A DNA stretch of 64,000 bases from Eubacteriaceae bacterium (GCA_902362875.1 CABIYF010000013.1:26385-90384), one strand, 5' to 3'. Counted from the first letter of the stretch, positions 19,398 through 28,164 are shown. Numbers and translations: made by a program. Notes: generated by a model from the letters alone, not told the origin.

Positions 19398-19631
19398 TTA
19401 GTCTTCTACACCTTTGTCTTTTAAGTAGTTGATAACATCACCAACTGTATTTAATTCTGCAAGATCATCAGATGGGATCTCAACATCATATTCTTCTTCT
19501 AATGCCATAACTAATTCAAACAAATCTAATGAATCAGCATCAAGGTCATCTTTGAAAGATGCTTCTAAAGTAACTTCATCTTCGCTTACGCTTAACTGAT
19601 CCGCAATGATCTCTTTCATCTTCTCTAACAT
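19398..19631 (-). CDS. acpP: Acyl carrier protein
   Basis: 77 residues, strongly acidic. The phosphopantetheine serine is in [18 protein letters not shown] (~ residue 36). Carries the growing acyl chain. First gene of the cluster, with its own promoter, operator and a terminator after it. Confidence 0.97.
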   Translation of the reverse strand: MLEKMKEIIADQLSVSEDEVTLEASFKDDLDADSLDLFELVMALEEEYDVEIPSDDLAELNTVGDVINYLKDKGVED

Positions 19632-19658
19632 AATTATTCTCCTTCACACTCTAATTAG

Positions 19659-19671
19659 TTTGATTCTCAAA
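19659..19671. promoter_or_regulatory. FabT-like operator at the acpP promoter
   Basis: TTTGATTCTCAAA is a second perfect TTTGAnnnTCAAA box. It touches the -10 hexamer of the acpP promoter, covering the predicted transcription start, a good position for a repressor. Confidence 0.65.
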
Positions 19672-19700
19672 GTATACATTCTTCTAATGTCTTCTGTCAA
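19671..19700 (-). promoter_or_regulatory. Promoter of acpP/fab operon
   Basis: Minus strand: TTGACA (19695-19700), 18-bp spacer, TATACT (19671-19676). A strong sigma-A promoter about 40 nt from the acpP start codon. Confidence 0.75.
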
Positions 19701-19938
19701 GTTCTCTTGTAAAATTACTTCTATATTATACGAAACTATACATAATTATGCAAGTCTATCATTACCATTCCGTGCATCTTTTACGAAACATTTTCATATT
19801 ATTCTGTATACTCTATACCGATTGCGTTTTTCACAAAATCTCCATATTTTAAACACAAACTATTCAGACTTTTATCACAGTTTGATTGGTTTTTTCCAAT
19901 AAAATAAGGTTCAGCTATTGCAAAAGGAGGACAACATT

Positions 19939-20952
19939 TTGATAGAAGTAAAACATCTGACCAAAAAATATGGCACGCATCTCGCTGTGGATGACTTGTC
20001 ATTTACAATTGAAAAAGGACGGATTTACGGCTTTCTTGGACCAAATGGAGCTGGTAAATCCACGACTATGAATATTATGACTGGATATATCGGCGCTACA
20101 AGCGGAGAGGTGATCATCAATGGACATAACATTCTTGAAGAACCTGAAAAAGTGAAAAAATGCATTGGATATCTTCCGGAAATCCCACCATTATATCTTG
20201 ATATGACTGTTTCTGAATATCTTCATTTTGCTGCGGAATTAAAGAAAATTTCAAAAACAAAACGAGATGAACAGGTTACAAAAGTTATGGATCTTATCAA
20301 ACTTGACCATATGAAAGACCGTCTGATCCGTAATCTTTCCAAAGGTTACAGACAGAGAACCGGTCTTGCAGCTGCAATCCTTGATTTCCCAGATATTATT
20401 ATTTTAGACGAGCCAACGGTTGGACTTGATCCAAAACAGATCATCGAAATCCGTGAACTGATCCGTACTCTTGCAAAAGATCATACCGTGATCCTAAGCT
20501 CTCATATTCTTTCGGAAGTGCAGGAAATCTGTGACGATATTCTGATCATTTCCAAGGGAAAACTGATTGCTGAGGGTAGTCCTGAAGAATTAGAAGAATT
20601 GACTCAAGGAAAAGAAACTGTCGAACTTACTATTCAGGCTGATAAAGATTCTGTAAGTCAGATTCTTTCTGGTTTCTCTGGCATTGATGATATTAGCTGG
20701 ATCGACGTTAATGAAAGCAGCTGTCATATCCAGATTAACACAAATAAAGATACGCAGGAATTATGTGCGGATCTCTCTCTTGCATTTGCGCAGAAGAAAA
20801 TGCCTGTCACTCAGATATTTGTAAATAAAGCAACTCTTGAGGATATTTTCCTTGAGCTGACAGAAGATAATCCAGAAGAAAAATCTTCAAAAAAATCATT
20901 TAAAAAAACATCGAAAAAATTATTCAAGAGAAAAAATGGAGGTGAAAAATAA
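19939..20952 (+). CDS. ABC transporter ATP-binding protein, GldA-like
   Basis: ATPase of a four-gene exporter-type system. Translation most likely starts at TTG 19939, 8 nt after AAAGGAGG; an upstream TTG would place that site inside the gene. About 337 residues: Walker A GPNGAGKST, signature LSKGYRQRTGLAAAI, Walker B IIILDEPTVGLDP, H-loop LSSHIL. The C-terminal third (residues ~215-305) is the accessory domain of the CcmA/GldA type, with a lysine-rich tail. Its TAA overlaps the next ATG (TAATG). Confidence 0.9.
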   Translation: MIEVKHLTKKYGTHLAVDDLSFTIEKGRIYGFLGPNGAGKSTTMNIMTGYIGATSGEVIINGHNILEEPEKVKKCIGYLPEIPPLYLDMTVSEYLHFAAELKKISKTKRDEQVTKVMDLIKLDHMKDRLIRNLSKGYRQRTGLAAAILDFPDIIILDEPTVGLDPKQIIEIRELIRTLAKDHTVILSSHILSEVQEICDDILIISKGKLIAEGSPEELEELTQGKETVELTIQADKDSVSQILSGFSGIDDISWIDVNESSCHIQINTNKDTQELCADLSLAFAQKKMPVTQIFVNKATLEDIFLELTEDNPEEKSSKKSFKKTSKKLFKRKNGGEK

Positions 20953-21818
20953 TGCTTGCTATCTATAAAAGGGAAGTCCGTTCCTATTTTAACTCCATGA
21001 TCGGATGCGTATTTGCTGCGTTCTTAACGATCATCGGTGGTGTGTATTTTATGGTTTATAACCTTTACAGTGGTTATCCGTTTTTCGCCTACTCCCTTGC
21101 AGGTGTTATTTTCATGTTACTGATCTCTGTCCCTGTTTTATCGATGAAATCATTTGCAGAAGACCGCAAGAATAAAACAGACCAGTTGTTGTTAACTTCT
21201 CCTGTTTCACTTATTGAGATCGTATTAGGAAAATATCTTGCAATGGTAACTGTATTTGCAATCCCATGTGTTATTTACTGCATGTTCCCACTGATCATCA
21301 AACTTCAGGGAAATGCACATTTATTAGTGGATTATTCATCAATCCTTGCATTTTTCCTGCTTGGATGTGTATTTATCGCCATCGGAATGTTCCTGTCTTC
21401 TTTAACTGAGAGTCCGGTCATTGCAGCGATCAGTACTTGTGCAGCATTGTTTTTCTTCTATCTGTTAGACAATCTGCTTCAATACCTTCCTACAAGTGCC
21501 ATCAGCAATCTTGCGATCTGGATCATTGTATTTATCCTGATCGGCCTTCTGATCTACCATATTACAAAAAACCAGATGATCGCTGGTGTTGTTACCGGTG
21601 TTGGTGTCATTGCTGGTATTATCGTTTATTTTGTGAAAAAGACATTGCTTGAAAGTCTGTTTTCCAACCTTTTAGGACATCTTGTATTAACGGATATCTT
21701 CTATAATTTTTCGCAGAATTATATTTTTGATATCGGAGGACTTCTGACTTATCTGTCACTGATCGTCCTTCTGGTATTTTTGACCGTACAGACATTTGAG
21801 AAAAGACGCTGGAGTTAG
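20952..21818 (+). CDS. ABC-2 type permease, GldF-like
   Basis: 288 residues with six hydrophobic helices and the motif KSFAEDRKNKTDQLLLTSPVS region (residues ~75-95) typical of ABC-2 permeases related to gliding protein GldF. Works with the preceding ATPase. Coupled by a TAATG overlap; followed after 12 nt by the GldG-like gene. The substrate is unknown; in Bacteroidetes homologues support gliding, but no other gliding genes are seen here. Confidence 0.88.
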   Translation: MLAIYKREVRSYFNSMIGCVFAAFLTIIGGVYFMVYNLYSGYPFFAYSLAGVIFMLLISVPVLSMKSFAEDRKNKTDQLLLTSPVSLIEIVLGKYLAMVTVFAIPCVIYCMFPLIIKLQGNAHLLVDYSSILAFFLLGCVFIAIGMFLSSLTESPVIAAISTCAALFFFYLLDNLLQYLPTSAISNLAIWIIVFILIGLLIYHITKNQMIAGVVTGVGVIAGIIVYFVKKTLLESLFSNLLGHLVLTDIFYNFSQNYIFDIGGLLTYLSLIVLLVFLTVQTFEKRRWS

Positions 21819-21830
21819 GAGGAAGTTATC

Positions 21831-23252
21831 GTGGATAAAATCAAAAAATTATTTCAAAGTAATGATTCGAAACGTGGATCTTATACCCTCGCTATGACAT
21901 CCATCGTGATCGCGATCGTTATCGTTTTTAATATGATCGTAAATCTTGTCCCGGAAAATATGAGACAGATCGATATCAGCAGCACAAACATTTATGAAAT
22001 TTCATCTAAGAGTGAAAAGATCATCAAAAATGTAGATGATGACGTCACTTTTTATGTATTAGCGCAAAAAGACAGTACGGATAAACGTATCAAAACTTTT
22101 ATCAATAAATACGCTTCTTTATCAAAGAAGATTCACGTAGAATGGATCGATCCGGTACTTCATCCTTCTGCACTGACAAAATACGGAACAGAAGAAAATA
22201 ATATCGTTGTATCATGCAAGAAAACAAACCGTAAGATCACGGTTTCTTTTGATGATATTTTAGTTTCTGACAGTTCTTCTTATTATTACAGCAGTTCCTC
22301 ATCATCAGCTTCCCAGTTTGATGGAGACGGACAGCTTACAAGTGCATTAAATTATGTTACAAGCACAAAAGAATACAAAGCTTATTATACTTCCGGACAT
22401 GGAGAATCTTCTCTGTCTTCTGAAGTCACAAGCCTTCTTACGAAATCAAGAATTTCCACAAGTGATCTTCTTTTAATGACTGCAACATCCATTCCAGATG
22501 ACTGCGATGTTCTGATCATTGACGGACCTACAAGTGATTTTACAAAAGATGAAGTCAAATTATTATCTTCTTATCTGAAAAAAGGTGGAAAAGTCATTAC
22601 ATTATTGACCCAGACAGATAAGAGTATGAAAAACCTTTATGGATTATTAAAAGATTATGGTTTAACTGTTGAAAATGGATATATCGCAGATACGGAACGT
22701 TCTTATCAGGGAAATTATTATTATCTTGTACCAAATGTTTCTGTAAGCGGTGATATGGCATCTGGTATTTCTTCAAATTCTGTTATGATGATCAACTCTA
22801 AGGGTATGACGCAGACAGATCCAGCCAGAGATTCTATCTCTACTGAAGCTTTCTTAACAACTTCAAGCAACGGATATGCTGTTACAGAAAAGAAACAGTC
22901 TCAAGGAACTTACGTCCTTGGTGCCACAGCAACAGAATCTGTCAAAGTGAAAAACAGCAAAGGAAAGAAAGTAACAAAAGAAAGCCGTCTGACTGTTTAC
23001 GGAAGCAATATGCTGATTGATTCACAGGTCACAAGTTCTTTCTCATCCTTAGAGAACCTTACTTTATTTACAAACTCTGTGACTGCAAGTTTAGATAATG
23101 CCGACAATGTTTCAATCTCTCCAAAGAGCCTTGAAGTAACCTACAACACGATCGCCCACCCAGGACCATTCAGCATCCTTGTTGTCTTCGTGATCCCACT
23201 GGCACTGATCGTTGGTGGATTCGTCGTATGGTTTAAACGCAGACGCCGCTAG
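21831..23252 (+). CDS. GldG-like ABC transporter auxiliary protein
   Basis: 473 residues beginning with GTG after AGGAGG. One N-terminal membrane helix (~20-42), a large extracytoplasmic domain of the GldG/IFT52-like type (segment VDDDVTFYVLAQKDSTDKRI), a Ser/Tyr-rich low-complexity patch around residue 145-160, and a C-terminal membrane helix followed by KRRRR. Forms the accessory component of the exporter encoded just upstream. Confidence 0.85.
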   Translation: MDKIKKLFQSNDSKRGSYTLAMTSIVIAIVIVFNMIVNLVPENMRQIDISSTNIYEISSKSEKIIKNVDDDVTFYVLAQKDSTDKRIKTFINKYASLSKKIHVEWIDPVLHPSALTKYGTEENNIVVSCKKTNRKITVSFDDILVSDSSSYYYSSSSSSASQFDGDGQLTSALNYVTSTKEYKAYYTSGHGESSLSSEVTSLLTKSRISTSDLLLMTATSIPDDCDVLIIDGPTSDFTKDEVKLLSSYLKKGGKVITLLTQTDKSMKNLYGLLKDYGLTVENGYIADTERSYQGNYYYLVPNVSVSGDMASGISSNSVMMINSKGMTQTDPARDSISTEAFLTTSSNGYAVTEKKQSQGTYVLGATATESVKVKNSKGKKVTKESRLTVYGSNMLIDSQVTSSFSSLENLTLFTNSVTASLDNADNVSISPKSLEVTYNTIAHPGPFSILVVFVIPLALIVGGFVVWFKRRRR

Positions 23253-23261
23253 GAGGTTTTC

Positions 23262-24143
23262 ATGAAACAGAAAAAAACATTACAAATTTTACTTCTCGTA
23301 TTTGCAGGACTTTTTGTCCTGTATACGGGAATCAGTTTCTACCAGAAAAATAAATCTTCCAAGGAAGATTCCGATCAGACACTGATCACAAATTTAAAGA
23401 GTTTAACTTCCATTTCTTATAATAACAACGGAGAAACTCTTTCCTTTGTCAAAAATGGAAGCAAATGGTATTACAGCAAAAACAAAAAATACCCAATCAC
23501 ACAATCCTCTCTCGAAAGCCTCGCTTCTACCTTCCAGAAAGTCGAAGCCGTCAGAGAACTTAAAAATGCAGATGCTCTAAAAGATTACGGACTTGATACA
23601 CCAACATACACCGTCAGCGTCAAAGATAAAACCGGAAAATTCGTTACCTATTACATTGGAAACGCAACAGGTGAAAACTACTATATTACTTATGGAGATA
23701 AATCAAAAATCTATACGGTATCTTCTGATGTTACTTCTAGTTTATCTTACTCTTTAGATGATCTGATCACGACTGATACTTTCCCTACGCTAAGTACAGG
23801 AAACTTAAAGAAAGTTTTGATCACTCAGAATGGCAAAACTAAGACTTACACAAGCAAGAAGAAAAATCTTGATGGTATTGCTGGCGGATTAGGAGTCTTT
23901 ACATTCGGAGACTGTCAGAATTATTATGCAAGCCAGAGTAATCTTTCAAAATATGGGTTAGATAAAGATCCTCGTATCACTGTAGATATTACTTATAAGG
24001 ATACGGATACTAAAAAGACGAAGAATGTTGTACTTTATATTGGTAAAAAGGATTCTGATGAGAAGAATTATTATGTGCAGTTGAAGGGATCACATATGGT
24101 TTATTTGAGTGATAAGGATGTGGTTAAGAATATTATAGGGTAG
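23262..24143 (+). CDS. DUF4340-domain membrane-anchored protein
   Basis: 293 residues with one N-terminal transmembrane anchor (LLLVFAGLFVLYTGISFY) and an extracytoplasmic region with two similar halves, each with a (K/T)Y-I-G motif (TYYIGNAT near residue 127 and VLYIGKKDSD near 267), as in DUF4340 proteins. Such genes regularly follow gldG-like genes, as here (9 nt gap). Specific role unknown. A family C repeat begins directly after its TAG. Confidence 0.85.
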   Translation: MKQKKTLQILLLVFAGLFVLYTGISFYQKNKSSKEDSDQTLITNLKSLTSISYNNNGETLSFVKNGSKWYYSKNKKYPITQSSLESLASTFQKVEAVRELKNADALKDYGLDTPTYTVSVKDKTGKFVTYYIGNATGENYYITYGDKSKIYTVSSDVTSSLSYSLDDLITTDTFPTLSTGNLKKVLITQNGKTKTYTSKKKNLDGIAGGLGVFTFGDCQNYYASQSNLSKYGLDKDPRITVDITYKDTDTKKTKNVVLYIGKKDSDEKNYYVQLKGSHMVYLSDKDVVKNIIG

Positions 24144-24242
24144 ATTTTGATTTTGTGAGGGTGGCCAACTGAAGTCTTTCTGTATATGAAAAAAATAAAT
24201 AATGGTCTGGAAAAGCAGCATTATTTATTTTTTATCATATAC
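24144..24242. repeat. Small hairpin element family C, copy 1
   Basis: The hairpin proper is 24182-24242: arms GTATATGAAAAAAATAAATA and the complement, loop GGTCTGGAAAAGCAGC. The 38 bp on its left (from the DUF4340 stop: ATTTTGATTTTGTGAGG, then GGCCAACTGAAGTCTTTCT) are repeated, reverse-complemented, beside copy 2 at 37794-37830, but there the loop points the other way. Could double as a terminator for the operon; the long AT arms give T-runs on both strands. Confidence 0.75.
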
Positions 24243-24287
24243 CTGAAGGTTATAGTGCTGAACCCACAATATGGTGGAAATTCGAGA

Positions 24288-24483
24288 GGGGTGTGTATGG
24301 GGAACGGTATTGGCTGATGGTTTTTGTGTTCGTGAACGGAAGTTTAAAGAGATACATAAGCACCGATTTAACAAGATGTTTGGAAAAATTTAAAAACAGC
24401 AGTTTTCTAATTTCTCAAATTTTCAAATCTTCCGTCTGCAAATACCAGAATTGACAGCCAATACCGTTCTCCATACACACCCG
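24288..24483. repeat. Palindromic element family B, copy 1
   Basis: About 196 bp. Outer arms GGGTGTGTATGGGGAACGGT (24289) and its complement near 24449-24483 are almost perfect; an inner pair TGGTTTTTG...ACGGAAG / CTTCCGT...AAATACCA continues the helix. The interior is AT-rich with no gene. A second copy is at 63781-63967; right-arm remnants occur at 38412-38492 and 35690-35727. The 45 bp joining it to the C hairpin is also conserved at 63738-63780. Confidence 0.75.
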
Positions 24484-24487
24484 TAGT

Positions 24488-24765
24488 GATTTGAATAGCC
24501 GTCCGTGTATATGAGAAAAACGAAATAATAACATAGAGGATCCAGAACCATTGAAATTTTGCCGGCGTTTTGAACGGTTCGCAGCGAACTTGGTCGGTTG
24601 TTTGAGCGTCAAAAACTACCGGTTTCAGTACCTTTGAACGCGAGTTACCGAAGGAAAGTTCGCGTATCAGCGACCGTTCAAAACGGCGAGCAAAATTTCT
24701 GGTCTGGATCCTCTATGTTATTATTTCGTTTTTCTCATATACAATCTTCACGACTTATTCAAATT
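24488..24765. repeat. Palindromic element family A, copy 2
   Basis: 278 bp, long form. Outer arms GTATATGAGAAAAACG ... pair with the right half through GGATCC; middle helix CGTTTTGAACGGT / ACCGTTCAAAACG; inner helix GCGAACTT / AAGTTCGC; core GGT-CGGT-TGTTTGAGCG ... GCGAGTT-ACCG-AAGGA with an extra ~30-nt apical part (GCGTCAAA / TTTGAACGC). It ends 5 nt from the stop codon of the symporter gene at 24771. Confidence 0.88.
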
Positions 24766-24770
24766 ACAAT

Positions 24771-26141
24771 TTAAAAAAACTTTTCAATATACCCCTGTAC
24801 GAAAATAAACAAAACAATCAAAGGCAGAATATAAGTAATATAAACCTTCGGCCACTTCGGAAACTTAATTCCCTTTCCTTCATTGGCCTCTTTCATAAAG
24901 TTATCCCATCCCCATCCATATCTGGATACACAGAATAACAGATAAACTAATGATCCAAGCGGCAAAATATTATTACTTACAATAAAGTCTTCTAAATCCT
25001 GAATCGTTGTTCCAACTCCTAATGGCTGGATGAAACTCCATACGTTGAATCCTAATGCACATGGCAATGATAATAACGTGATCACTACTGCATTAAATAC
25101 GATAGATTCCTTAAGACTCCATCCCCATAGATCTTGTGCGAAAGACAAGATATTCTGGAATACTGCTATGATCGTTGATAGTGCAGCAAAGCTCATAAAT
25201 AAGAAGAACATGGCTCCCCAGATTCTGCTTCCTGGCATTTCGTTGAATACATTTGGCAACGTAATAAATACAAGGTTTGGTCCGCTTCCTGGGTTTACTC
25301 CGAATGCGAAGCAAGCTGGGAAGATGACTAATCCAGCCATTAATGCAACTAATGTATCAAGAATGGCTACGCTGATCGCTTCTCCTGTCAGTCTGTGGCT
25401 TTTATCAATGTAGCTTCCGAAGATTGCGATTGCCCCGATTCCTAAACTTAGTGTGAAGAATGCCTGACCCATGGCTGCTGATACTACCGTCATAACACCT
25501 TGTTTCTTGACTGCTGCAAAATCTGGGATCAAATAAAATTTAAGTCCTGCTGAGGCTCCTTCTAGTGTTACACTTCTTACGATCAGAATCAGAATAACTA
25601 CAAATAAGCATGACATCATAGCTGTTGTGATCTTCTCTACTCCATTTTGAAGTCCCAGAGAACATACTAAGAATCCTAATGCAATAACAACTAACATCCA
25701 AAAGATCAGCACTTTAGGATCAGCTAACATATTTCCAAAGATATTTTCTACCTGCTGTGGGGTTTTGTTTACAAAATCACCTTTTAACATCTTAAAAAAG
25801 TAACTGATCATCCATCCGGCTACAGTTGTGTAAAACATCATCAGTAAATAGTTACCCGCCATACCAAAATAGCTGTACCAGTGCCATTTACTTCCGGCTG
25901 GTTCTAATTCCTGAAATGACGTTGCAATGCTTCTCTGGCTCGCTCTTCCGACTGCATATTCCATGACCATGATCGGTAATCCTAAAATGATCAGGAAAAA
26001 CAAATAGATCAGTACAAATGCAGCCCCACCGTACTGTCCTGTAATAAATGGGAATCTCCACACGTTTCCAAGCCCGATCGCACATCCGGCTGAGATCAGG
26101 AGAAATCCGATTCTTGATGAAAATTTCTCTCTATTTTCCAA
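24771..26141 (-). CDS. Sodium-dependent transporter, NSS (SNF) family
   Basis: 456 residues with 11-12 transmembrane helices. The N-terminal signature SAGCAIGLGNVWRFPFI (TM1, with the sodium/substrate-binding unwound region) is diagnostic for the neurotransmitter:sodium symporter family; the bacterial members move amino acids such as tryptophan, tyrosine or leucine. Substrate cannot be told from sequence. Transcribed alone; a family A palindrome follows 5 nt after the stop. Confidence 0.92.
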   Translation of the reverse strand: MENREKFSSRIGFLLISAGCAIGLGNVWRFPFITGQYGGAAFVLIYLFFLIILGLPIMVMEYAVGRASQRSIATSFQELEPAGSKWHWYSYFGMAGNYLLMMFYTTVAGWMISYFFKMLKGDFVNKTPQQVENIFGNMLADPKVLIFWMLVVIALGFLVCSLGLQNGVEKITTAMMSCLFVVILILIVRSVTLEGASAGLKFYLIPDFAAVKKQGVMTVVSAAMGQAFFTLSLGIGAIAIFGSYIDKSHRLTGEAISVAILDTLVALMAGLVIFPACFAFGVNPGSGPNLVFITLPNVFNEMPGSRIWGAMFFLFMSFAALSTIIAVFQNILSFAQDLWGWSLKESIVFNAVVITLLSLPCALGFNVWSFIQPLGVGTTIQDLEDFIVSNNILPLGSLVYLLFCVSRYGWGWDNFMKEANEGKGIKFPKWPKVYITYILPLIVLFIFVQGYIEKFF

Positions 26142-26406
26142 ACTATTTCCCTCTCTTCTATAATATAATTTTGAGATGCCTTAATTTATGTATTTGCCTG
26201 ATGTTTTATATCGTATATTTTTGACATCACAGTATTTTATTGTATCATAGCTTCTTTTATTTTGGAACTGGATTTTTTGTATACATTTCTGTTACAATAT
26301 TTCGAATTCATTACTCCAAGGCAAACTTAAATGCAGAGCATTTGAGACCGCATAGGCGATAATCTGAAACTACAGCAAGTCCTCCTAAATATCCTTGGAA
26401 ATTCCA
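26142..26406. other. Divergent intergenic region with a small structured segment
   Basis: Between the symporter and pgi. Apart from AT-rich promoter-like sequence, 26305-26410 stands out: CCAAGG and CCTTGG form end repeats, AAATGC-AGA-GCATTT a hairpin, and the minus strand is open for ~33 codons (FQGYLGGLAVVSDYRL then CGLKCSAFKFALE) between two stops but without a start codon. It resembles a repeat or a gene scrap; I do not recognise it. Confidence 0.35.
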
Positions 26407-26435
26407 TTGCTTTTACATCTTTTTTTCTGTATAAT
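26407..26435 (+). promoter_or_regulatory. Promoter of pgi
   Basis: TTGCTT (26407-26412), 17-bp spacer, TATAAT (26430-26435), reading toward pgi. The resulting leader of about 90 nt contains a perfect hairpin GTGCAGATAC / GTATCTGCAC (26456-26482) with no U-run. Confidence 0.65.
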
Positions 26436-26529
26436 TACTTTATGATATTAGTGCGTGCAGATACCCATTTGTATCTGCACTTCCTTATATTACCAATTAT
26501 ATTTATATGGACTTAAGGAGGATTTATTT

Positions 26530-28113
26530 ATGGTAACATGGAACAATCTTGATACTTTAACATCTTATGCTAAACTCAAAGATCTTAAAGATCATGTAGA
26601 CATCAAAGAAGCTATGACAGGTGAAAACGGTGCGAAACGTGTCGCTGAATATTCTGCACCTATGGCTTCTGGTTTAAGCTTTAACTACGCTGCAAAACAG
26701 GTAGATGATGAAGTCCTTGATGTATTAGCTGAATTAGCTGATGAACATCAGTTAGTTGACAAATTCGAAGAATTATACAATGGAGCGATCATCAACACAG
26801 GAGAACAGAGACTTGTCCTTCATCATTTAGCCCGCAGACAGCTTGGAAAAGACGTTATCGTTGACGGTGTCAACAAACGTGATTTCTATGTTGAACAGCA
26901 GAAAAAAGCAGCTGACTTTGCAAACAAAGTACATGCTGGTGAGATCACAAACGAAGCTGGTGAAAAATTCACTACAGTTGTACAGATCGGTATCGGTGGT
27001 AGTGATTTAGGACCTCGTGCTTTATATATCGCTCTTGAGAACTGGGCTAAGACAAACGGATTTGATAAGATGGAAGCTAAATTCATCAGTAACGTAGACC
27101 CTGATGATGCAGCCGCTGTTTTAAATTCTATCGATGTTTCCCGTTCTTTATTTATCGTTGTATCTAAATCAGGAACAACTTTAGAGACATTAACAAATGA
27201 AGCTTTCGTTAAAGATGCTTTAGTAAAAGCTGGATTAAATCCTTCTAAACATATGTTAACTGCAACAAGTGAAACTTCTCCTTTAGCTAAGAGTGATGAT
27301 TATCTTGAAGCATTCTTCATGGATGACTTTATCGGTGGACGTTACTCTTCTGTTTCTGCCGTAGGTGGAGTAATCCTTTCTCTTGCATTTGGACCAGAAA
27401 TCTTTGCAAGAATCCTTGATGGTATGGCTGAAGAAGACAAACTTGCTACAAACAAAGATATCAAATCAAACCCTGACTTATTAGATGCCCTGATCGGTGT
27501 TTATGAAAGAAACGTACAGGGATATCCTGAAACAGCTGTATTACCATACTCTCAGGCATTAAGCCGTTTCCCTGCACATTTACAGCAGTGTGATATGGAA
27601 TCTAATGGTAAATCCGTAAACCGTTTTGGTGAACCTGTAAACTATGTAACAGGACCTATCATCTTTGGAGAACCTGGTACAAACGGACAGCATTCTTTCT
27701 ATCAGTTATTACATCAGGGAACTGACATCGTTCCTTTACAGTTCGTTGGATTCAAAGACAGCCAGATCGGTACAGATGTTGTAATCGAAGGAAGCACAAG
27801 CCAGAAGAAATTATGTGCAAACGTTGCAGCTCAGATCGTCGCATTTGCTTGTGGTAAAGAAGATGAAAACAAGAACAAGAACTTCGAAGGTGGACGTCCA
27901 TCAAGCATTATCATCGGAGATCAGTTAACTCCTGAATCTCTTGGATCTCTCTTAGCACATTTCGAGAATAAGATCATGTTCCAGGGATTCGTATGGAATG
28001 TAAACAGCTTCGACCAGGAAGGTGTACAGCTTGGTAAAGTGCTTGCGAAACGTGTGCTTGCACATGATACTGATGGAGCGCTGAAAGCTTATAGTGATTT
28101 ATTTGAAATTTAA
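26530..28113 (+). CDS. pgi: Glucose-6-phosphate isomerase
   Basis: Interconverts glucose-6-P and fructose-6-P. 527 residues. ATG 26530 is 8 nt after AAGGAGG; the longer upstream frame lacks a site. SIS domains with the signatures IGIGGSDLGPRALYIAL (~ residue 155) and SKSGTTLETLTN (~ 215), plus the C-terminal catalytic GxxW region (FENKIMFQGFVWNVNSF). Very strong codon bias suggests high expression. Terminator follows. Confidence 0.96.
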   Translation: MVTWNNLDTLTSYAKLKDLKDHVDIKEAMTGENGAKRVAEYSAPMASGLSFNYAAKQVDDEVLDVLAELADEHQLVDKFEELYNGAIINTGEQRLVLHHLARRQLGKDVIVDGVNKRDFYVEQQKKAADFANKVHAGEITNEAGEKFTTVVQIGIGGSDLGPRALYIALENWAKTNGFDKMEAKFISNVDPDDAAAVLNSIDVSRSLFIVVSKSGTTLETLTNEAFVKDALVKAGLNPSKHMLTATSETSPLAKSDDYLEAFFMDDFIGGRYSSVSAVGGVILSLAFGPEIFARILDGMAEEDKLATNKDIKSNPDLLDALIGVYERNVQGYPETAVLPYSQALSRFPAHLQQCDMESNGKSVNRFGEPVNYVTGPIIFGEPGTNGQHSFYQLLHQGTDIVPLQFVGFKDSQIGTDVVIEGSTSQKKLCANVAAQIVAFACGKEDENKNKNFEGGRPSSIIIGDQLTPESLGSLLAHFENKIMFQGFVWNVNSFDQEGVQLGKVLAKRVLAHDTDGALKAYSDLFEI

Positions 28114-28164
28114 TATTTCTTTGATAAGTTGATACTATTTACTGTATTGATACTTATAAAATAA

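Noticed and set aside
24182..24242. Hairpin C taken as an ordinary intrinsic terminator only
   Set aside because: It could terminate, but near-identical copies with shared flanks at other loci show that it is a repeat first of all.
24488..24765. Family A elements as hammerhead or twister ribozymes, retron RNA or OMEGA RNA
   Set aside because: The CUGAUGA/GAAA hammerhead core is absent, other ribozyme cores were not seen, and there is no reverse transcriptase or IscB/TnpB gene nearby.
26330..26400. T-box or riboswitch upstream of pgi
   Set aside because: No T-box sequence (TGGNACCGCG-like) or familiar aptamer core; pgi is not a usual target.
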